A stretch of 64,000 nucleotides of DNA from Leucobacter luti (lineage in GTDB: Bacteria > Actinomycetota > Actinomycetes > Actinomycetales > Microbacteriaceae). Below the pieces are notes generated by a model. The model was not told the DNA's origin. It was given only the letters and a program-made list of their open reading frames with translations, and did no database searches. Shown one piece after another: positions 58,841 to 64,000 of this stretch. How positions within the stretch are numbered: the first letter of the stretch is position 1; each line of letters begins with the position of its first letter. The translations under genes and the position numbers were made by a program. The DNA lies in the NCBI RefSeq assembly GCF_019464495.1, contig NZ_CP080492.1:434001-498000 (forward strand), given 5' to 3'.

Positions 58841-59757
58841 AAAGGACACTGACTACCGCCACGGCGGGGCTCGCTGCACTCGCCCTCGTCGGCACGCTCG
58901 CTGCCTGCAGCAGCCCGGATGCCCTCAGCGGCGAGGATCCCGCTGGCGGCTCGAGCGAGACGCTCACCATTGGCTCGGCAAACTTCTCCGAAAACGTCAT
59001 CCTGGCGCACATCTACGCGGCAGCGCTGAATGACGCCGGTATCGAAACCACCGTCAAACCCAACATTGGCAGCCGCGAAGTCTTCGTGCCTGCGCTCGAA
59101 GACGGTTCGATCGACCTGATCCCGGAGTACAGCGGCGCGCTGATGGCCTTCCTCGATCCGTCGATTGATGACGTGTTCGCTTCTGAGGAGGTCTACGAGT
59201 CACTCGGAGAGGTCCTGCCTGAGGGACTCACCATGCTCGAGATGAGCCCTGCCGAAGACAAGGACACCCTGGTGGTGACCGCGGAGACGGCACAGAAATT
59301 CAAGCTGAAATCGATCGCCGACCTTGAGCCCGTTGCCGGAGAGCTGGTGCTCGGTGGGCCACCCGAGACAAAGGATCGCCGCGCGGGGATCCCCGGCCTC
59401 AAGACCCTCTACAACGTGGTGTTCAAGGAGTTCAAGTCAGTCGACCTGGGCGGCCCCCTCACCGTTGGCGGGTTGAAGAACGGCGACCTCGACGTCGGTC
59501 TGATGTTCACGACGCAGCCGGCGATTGCGGAGAACGATTTCGTCTCACTGGAAGATCCGAACAACATGTCACTCGCCGAGAACATCGTGCCGATCGTGCG
59601 CGAGGATCAGGCATCAGACACCGTGGTTCAGGCACTCAACGCCGTCTCTGCGAAGCTGACCACCGAGGATCTGATCCAGATGAATCGCGAGGTCGAGATC
59701 GAAAAGAAGGATCCCGAGAAAGTAGCGCGCGCTTTCGTCGACGGAGATGTGAAGTAG
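58837..59757 (+). CDS. ABC transporter substrate-binding lipoprotein (OpuBC/QAT family)
   Basis: 306 residues. Lipoprotein signal ALVGTLAACSS (Cys about residue 23). The mature protein is an OpuAC-type binding protein (LTIGSANFSENVILAHIYAA; GSREVFVPALEDGSIDLIPEYSGALMAFL; LVLGGPPETKDRRAGIPGLKTLY, all in pieces), with the ligand-site region EYSGAL. Only two or three aromatic residues sit where a betaine box would be, so a ligand other than betaine is possible. Last gene of the operon, before a long hairpin. Confidence 0.9.
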   Translation: MKRTLTTATAGLAALALVGTLAACSSPDALSGEDPAGGSSETLTIGSANFSENVILAHIYAAALNDAGIETTVKPNIGSREVFVPALEDGSIDLIPEYSGALMAFLDPSIDDVFASEEVYESLGEVLPEGLTMLEMSPAEDKDTLVVTAETAQKFKLKSIADLEPVAGELVLGGPPETKDRRAGIPGLKTLYNVVFKEFKSVDLGGPLTVGGLKNGDLDVGLMFTTQPAIAENDFVSLEDPNNMSLAENIVPIVREDQASDTVVQALNAVSAKLTTEDLIQMNREVEIEKKDPEKVARAFVDGDVK

Positions 59758-59773
59758 CGAGCGGCCTCATCCT

Positions 59774-59817
59774 GCGTCTGCTGCGGCCAGCCAGAGTCCG
59801 CTGGCCGCAGCAGACGC
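59774..59817 (+). terminator. Long perfect hairpin after the hut operon
   Basis: GCGTCTGCTGCGGCCAGC (59774-59791) pairs over all 18 bp with 59800-59817; loop CAGAGTCC. It lies 17 nt after the binding-protein stop. No T-run, but stability is very high. Confidence 0.75.
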
Positions 59818-59892
59818 GCTGCGTGCGTGTCGGCCAAGCAGTGGCGTCATTCTCCCCGCCCCGGCGCACCCAGCACCCTTGTCAGCACCGGT

Positions 59893-61188
59893 TCAGTGAG
59901 CATGACCCCCCATCCACACGAGCAGACCGACGCAGAGTACGAGCAGGATCGCCGCGCTGAACACCGGTGCCGTCGCGATCCCGGTGGCGACCACGGGGAA
60001 CGCAAGCACGACTGACGCGACGGTAGCGCCCACGACGGCGACGCTCGCTGCGGCCGCCACGCGACGCCGCCGCATCACGTTGATCGCCTGCCGCCGCATA
60101 CCGATCCGGTCGAGCGCAACATACAGCTCTTCGTGCTCCAAGACTTCAACGGTCTGGGTCATCGCCGCCTGATACGCGACCACGAGAAACGACACTGCGG
60201 CGAGCGCGAGCAGCAGTACACGGGCGTCTGAGATCAACAGCAGCTGATCTGGGCGCATCACCTCGCGACTAATGCTCCTGCTGATCGTGTCGACATACCC
60301 GAGCAGGGAGACGGCCGGGATCAGGATAAACGTGGTCAGCGCAAGCGTGGACACGCTCCGCCAGGCGGCGCGCGGATCTTCGAGGAGACCACGTGCAGCG
60401 ATGAGCCATGCCGGATCAGAAGTCCGCTCCACGATCCACCGCGCAACGAGGGCGACGACGAACGGCCCCACCAGTCCCAGCACTCCCATCACGGCGAGCA
60501 CGACCGCGGTGAGCGCTCCCAGCAGCACGACCAAACCCCACCCGGGCGATACGAGATGGGTGACGAGCGCTGCTGCGCCCACAACGACAACGGCGACCAC
60601 GAGTCTGATCCAGCTCATCGTGGGCGCCTCTTGCCGCGTGCGCACCCCCAGTGGGGAGAGCACGACCCGGCGCAACCCGAGCAGCGCACTCAACACGGCG
60701 ATCGCCACGAGCGCGAGCGGGATCGACGCCGAGACTCCCCAGGGCAACCACAGTTCTGATGCTCGCAACGGTGCTCCGTGCACCGTGAGCAGCGACAACC
60801 CGAACGGCAGCCCGAGCGCGAGCACCGTCCCGGCCAACACTCCGAGCGCGGCGATCACCCCGACCTCTGCGAGCGCGAGTAGCCGCACACTCCGCGAGGT
60901 CGCGCCGAGCAACCTGAGCGTCGCCAGGCGAGCGTCCCTACTGCGGACAGCGAGACGCGCTGACGCGGCGCCGAGAGTGATCAGTGGCACAACCAGCAAC
61001 ACGACGAGCCCGAACGCGAGAGCCCGATACCCAATCTCGTCAGTGCGGGCCGTCCAGAACGCCGATGCGAGCATTGCGACGCCAAACGTCAGCAGAGTGG
61101 TGATGCAGGACGCGACGATCTGCAGCGCCGCAATCCTTGCCGAGGCCCGGCTGGGACGGATGAGGAGCAACGCGGCGTGGGGATTCAT
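59893..61188 (-). CDS. FtsX-like ABC transporter permease
   Basis: 431 residues, about ten membrane helices in two FtsX-type halves with no large extracellular MacB domain. Marks: SRDARLATLRLLGATSRSVRLLALAE (first coupling region) and LYVALDRIGMRRQAINVMRRRRVAAA (second). Typical of small actinobacterial export or stress-response pairs. ATG 61188 overlaps the ATPase stop (ATGA). Substrate unknown. Confidence 0.87.
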   Translation of the reverse strand: MNPHAALLLIRPSRASARIAALQIVASCITTLLTFGVAMLASAFWTARTDEIGYRALAFGLVVLLVVPLITLGAASARLAVRSRDARLATLRLLGATSRSVRLLALAEVGVIAALGVLAGTVLALGLPFGLSLLTVHGAPLRASELWLPWGVSASIPLALVAIAVLSALLGLRRVVLSPLGVRTRQEAPTMSWIRLVVAVVVVGAAALVTHLVSPGWGLVVLLGALTAVVLAVMGVLGLVGPFVVALVARWIVERTSDPAWLIAARGLLEDPRAAWRSVSTLALTTFILIPAVSLLGYVDTISRSISREVMRPDQLLLISDARVLLLALAAVSFLVVAYQAAMTQTVEVLEHEELYVALDRIGMRRQAINVMRRRRVAAAASVAVVGATVASVVLAFPVVATGIATAPVFSAAILLVLCVGLLVWMGGHAH

Positions 61189-61925
61189 GCCGCGCCCTCG
61201 ATCCGTCCGTCGCGCAGGCGAATCACCCGGTCGCACCTCGAGGCAACTTGCGCGTCATGCGTGACAATGAGGAGTGCCCGGTGCGCATCGGGCCCTGTGG
61301 CGAGCAACACCTCAAGGACCTCCTCGGCGGTGTGTGAGTCTAGCGCGCCAGTCGGTTCATCCGCGAAGATCACGCTGGGATCAGCGACGAGGGCTCGGGC
61401 AATCGCGACACGCTGCGCCTGTCCCCCGGAGAGCTGCCCAATTCTGCGCGCTTCGAGGCCTGCGAGGCCCAAGCGCTGCAGCTCCGCCACAGCGCGAGTG
61501 TTCGCCACGGCGCGGGAGGCGCCCGCGAGCAGCAGCGGCAGCGCGACGTTCTCCGTCGCGGTGAGCTCGGGCAACAGCAGCCCCTGTTGGAACACGAACC
61601 CGAACCGCCGCAGCCGGATCGCCGATCGTGCCGCGTCTGAGAGGGCCACCAGGTTGTCTGAGCCGCTGCCATCACCGCGCCGCAGGAAGACCCCACCGTG
61701 CTCGGCGGGAAGGATACCGGCGAGCACGTGCAGCAGCGTGGACTTTCCAGATCCGCTCGGCCCGGTGATCGCCACGGACTCACCCGGCGCGATACTCACG
61801 GCTGCATCGATGAGAGCTCGCGTACCCCCGAACGATTTCCCAGCACCCCGCGCCTGGAGCAGCCAGCGCTGCTCCCGTGACTGCGCTGGTGGGCTGGTGG
61901 TGGGATCGACCCTGGTGGTGTCCAC
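61185..61925 (-). CDS. ABC transporter ATPase (MacB/LolD type)
   Basis: 246 residues: Walker A ITGPSGSGKSTLLHVLAG, Q-loop FVFQQGLLLPEL, signature LSGGQAQRVAIARAL, Walker B VIFADEPTGALD, H-loop VTHDAQVAS. The TGALD after Walker B is typical of the MacB/LolD exporter group. GTG 61925 has GAGGAG 8 nt upstream. Partner of the FtsX-like permease. Confidence 0.92.
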   Translation of the reverse strand: MDTTRVDPTTSPPAQSREQRWLLQARGAGKSFGGTRALIDAAVSIAPGESVAITGPSGSGKSTLLHVLAGILPAEHGGVFLRRGDGSGSDNLVALSDAARSAIRLRRFGFVFQQGLLLPELTATENVALPLLLAGASRAVANTRAVAELQRLGLAGLEARRIGQLSGGQAQRVAIARALVADPSVIFADEPTGALDSHTAEEVLEVLLATGPDAHRALLIVTHDAQVASRCDRVIRLRDGRIEGAA

Positions 61926-62293
61926 AGATGCTCTCCTCAGAGGCGTCGTACACGGGCGGGCGTTCCGCCCCCTGTTTTCACGCTAGGGGTCTGGACATTG
62001 CGCGACCACCACCCACGGGTGGAACGCGTGGGACTTCGACCCGCGGATGGTGGTTCAGCCCGCACTGCGCTCGGGACAGTGCAGCGAGTGATGGTCCGTC
62101 CCACCGGCGGGGTGCGAGAACGAGAACAGGAGCAGAGTCGCTGGCACGCTAATCTCCCCGGCGACACTGCAGGGCTCGGGGCGCTGGGGCACTGGTGCTG
62201 CGGAGGCCCTGAATCTCGCGAGCGCTTTCTCCGCCTGGCTTTGGGCTGGGGTCCACTTCGCCTGTTGCGTGCTCCCCGGGGGTGAGCCACCCG
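61926..62293. other. Intergenic region, no gene seen
   Basis: About 370 nt between the ATPase start and the LysR stop. Small inverted repeats occur (for example CCACCC-AC-GGGTGG near 62009), but no convincing coding frame or RNA. Confidence 0.5.
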
Positions 62294-63163
62294 CTATTCG
62301 GGAATGAGATACTCGCGAAACGCTTGCGCCGCAGGCGATGGGTTGAAGCCGCTCCATGCCAAGTATTCGATCCGGGTGGGTCCATCGACGATCGGGATCG
62401 TGCGGAGTGCACTGTTGCCGGGGACCACAGCAGGAGACAAGAGCGCCACAACAAGGTTCTGAGCGACGAGACTGAGGATCAGATTCGTGTCCATCGCTTC
62501 AAACGCGACTTCACGGTGGACACCTGCCGCTTGGAACGCCAGGTCTGAGGGTATCCGGCCGGGAGAGTTCTCAGGGAAATCGACGAACCTTTCCTCGCGC
62601 AGCTCCGAGAGGCTGAGACTCGCTTTCTCCGCGAGCGCGTGCTGGGAGGAGGTCACCGCGACAAGGCGCTCCCGTGCCAGCACGCTCGAGCTCACGCCCT
62701 GCGGTGGCATGGAGTCTGGGAGCCCCAGCACGGCAACGTCCATATGCCCGTGCCGAATGGCGGTGATGAAATCATTGCTCGCTCCACCGCGCAACCGGAT
62801 CCGTACCTCAGGATGTGCGCGATGAAAGGCACCAAGCGCAGCGGGCAAGTCGACCGCGGTGACTGTGGGGATGATCCCGATCGTGAGCGTGCCGCGAATC
62901 TCGCCGGTGGTAGCCACTGCATCGTTGATCGCGCGATCCGCTGCTGCCAGACTTGCCCGAGCGGCGAGGAGGAAGGCCGTGCCCGCCGCCGTGATCTCCA
63001 CTCGCCGGCTCGTGCGCGCGAACAACTGCACCCCCAGTTCGCGCTCGAGAGACTTGATCTGGTGGCTGAGTGCGGATTGCACCACACGACAGCGCTCAGC
63101 CGCACGCGTGAAGCTGCCCTCCTCCGCCACCGCAACGACGTATCGCATCTGCTGCAATTCCAC
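62294..63163 (-). CDS. LysR-family transcriptional regulator
   Basis: 289 residues from GTG 63163 (ELQQMRYVVAVAEEGSFTRAAERCRVVQSALSHQIKSLERELGVQLF, in pieces, is the classic LysR winged helix). An effector domain follows (GTLTIGIIPTVTAVDLPAAL; HMDVAVLGLP). ATG 63184 would add seven residues. Probably controls the divergent EamA gene; the repeat 63229-63246 is a candidate site. Co-inducer unknown. Confidence 0.92.
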   Translation of the reverse strand: MELQQMRYVVAVAEEGSFTRAAERCRVVQSALSHQIKSLERELGVQLFARTSRRVEITAAGTAFLLAARASLAAADRAINDAVATTGEIRGTLTIGIIPTVTAVDLPAALGAFHRAHPEVRIRLRGGASNDFITAIRHGHMDVAVLGLPDSMPPQGVSSSVLARERLVAVTSSQHALAEKASLSLSELREERFVDFPENSPGRIPSDLAFQAAGVHREVAFEAMDTNLILSLVAQNLVVALLSPAVVPGNSALRTIPIVDGPTRIEYLAWSGFNPSPAAQAFREYLIPE

Positions 63164-63228
63164 ACACTCATGATTGCAGCTCATGTGTGAAATGACAACA
63201 ATGTGTTGGACTCATGAATCAAAGAAGT

Positions 63229-63246
63229 TCACACTACACAGTGTGA
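63229..63246. promoter_or_regulatory. Inverted repeat over the eamA start
   Basis: TCACACT-ACAC-AGTGTGA, perfect 7-bp arms. The right arm contains the GTG start (63243) of the divergent EamA gene, which suggests repression by LysR or a leaderless start with an overlapping operator. Confidence 0.5.
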
Positions 63247-64000
63247 CCACAACGACAGCAGCTCTCCCGACCGCGCGCGGAACACACCAGGCGGCGTGGA
63301 TCCTCATGACCGCGATCGCCCCGGCAATCTGGGGCACGACCTACATTGTGACTACGCGCTTCCTTCCCGAAGGGCACCCCCTGTTCGCAGCCCTCATGAG
63401 GTCGTTGCCCGCCGGGATCATTGCGCTGCTGATCGCGCGCCAGCTCCCGCGCGGATCCTGGTGGTGGAAGAGCCTCGTGCTCGGCACCCTGAACATGGCC
63501 GCATTTTTCCCACTGCTCTTCATCTCTGCGCAGCATCTCCCTGGCGGGGTCGCGGCGACACTCGGCGCAGCCCAACCCATTGTGGTGTCCTTCCTCGCCG
63601 TCGCGCTCTTGCACGAGCGACTCTCACCCTGGCGGCTCGGCTGGGGAGTTGCGGGCATGCTCGGCGTCGCCCTCGTCGTGCTCGGGCCAGGCGCAGGACT
63701 CGATCTGATCGGGATCCTCGCCGGACTCGGCGGCGCAGTCTCGATGGGCGTCGGCGTAGTCCTGACGAAGAAATGGGGACGACCCGAGGGCGTCTCAGCC
63801 ATTGCGCTTGCCGGGTGGCAGCTCACCGCGGCCGGCCTCGTGCTCCTCCTCCCCGCGCTCCTCATCGATGGCGTTCCTGCTGAGTTGGACCCTGCAGCCT
63901 TCGGAGGCTACCTCTGGCTCGGGCTCGTCGGCGCACTCCTGAGCTACACGATCTGGTTCTCCGGGATCCGGAAACTGCCCGTGACCTCCACGGCACTCCT
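63243..64000 (+). CDS. EamA/DMT-superfamily transporter (cut by the window end)
   Basis: 252 codons of an open frame starting GTG 63243 (MTTTTAALPTARG). Helices and family marks: APAIWGTTYIVTTRFLPEGHP, LGTLNMAAFFPLLFISAQHLPGG, GAAQPIVVSFLAVALLHERLS (end of the first EamA repeat), then a second repeat (LIGILAGLGGAVSMGVGVVLTKKW; WLGLVGALLSYTIWFSGIRKL). Reads off the right edge, so the C-terminus is missing. PecM/YdcZ-like exporters paired with LysR are common. Confidence 0.9.
   Translation, partial: MTTTTAALPTARGTHQAAWILMTAIAPAIWGTTYIVTTRFLPEGHPLFAALMRSLPAGIIALLIARQLPRGSWWWKSLVLGTLNMAAFFPLLFISAQHLPGGVAATLGAAQPIVVSFLAVALLHERLSPWRLGWGVAGMLGVALVVLGPGAGLDLIGILAGLGGAVSMGVGVVLTKKWGRPEGVSAIALAGWQLTAAGLVLLLPALLIDGVPAELDPAAFGGYLWLGLVGALLSYTIWFSGIRKLPVTSTAL

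Overview
The window is high-GC, densely packed, actinobacterial DNA. RbpA, mycothiol ligase MshC, LAXTG-type wall sorting, TAGGCT-like -10 elements placed 6-8 nt before start codons, and the rbpA-lnt-helY-tatC-pafC-pafB order all point to Actinobacteria. The missing Pup-proteasome genes beside pafBC and the overall gene content suggest Microbacteriaceae (Leucobacter-like). The family and genus are inferences, not shown by a marker gene. No phage, insertion sequence or CRISPR array was seen.

Layout. 0.1-15 kb: housekeeping block (rbpA, lnt, helY, tatC, pafC, pafB, an FKBP-like lipoprotein, trmI, a HAD phosphatase, a PAC2 protein, mshC, uppP, an M20 peptidase). 15-25 kb: single genes (SDR, GNAT, tRNA-Leu(GAG), ybaK, helicase, SGNH hydrolase, GerW-like protein, gluQ, FAD oxidase, YdeI-like protein, pdxY). 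25-29 kb: two fluoride-channel genes and a manganese-type ABC importer. 28.7-32.8 kb: EamA exporter and regulators (MocR, GntR, TetR, ArsR). 32.9-36.2 kb: an ABC transporter with a fused double permease and no binding protein. 36.2-39.95 kb: a leftward operon led by an M-box magnesium riboswitch, encoding three CorA-like proteins and two small membrane proteins. 40.2-49.7 kb: an oxidoreductase, then a leftward surface-protein locus built around a SipW-type signal peptidase. 50.2-59.8 kb: a divergent histidine-utilisation locus (IclR, hutH, hutI; hutU, hutG plus a quaternary-amine-type ABC importer). 59.9-64 kb: an FtsX-type ABC pair, a LysR regulator and a truncated EamA gene.

Most interesting parts. 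(1) The M-box operon: its promoter, riboswitch, two small single-span proteins and three CorA paralogues with altered GMN signatures (GQN, GQN, SMN) look like one magnesium-responsive unit. (2) The SipW locus: four exported proteins share a D-[AE]-A-x-[LV]-N motif after the signal helix, and the cargo includes ricin-lectin, RCC1-like and propeller-like proteins plus an LAETG wall-anchored protein. (3) The hut locus, whose HutH lacks the usual Ala-Ser-Gly that forms the MIO cofactor and whose HutG has GGDD in place of GGDH.

Caution on sequence quality. Five conserved genes (lnt, mshC, gluQ, the second crcB and the manganese ABC ATPase) carry six frameshifts, all in short G/C runs or GC dinucleotide tracts. 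Consensus errors are at least as likely as real gene decay.
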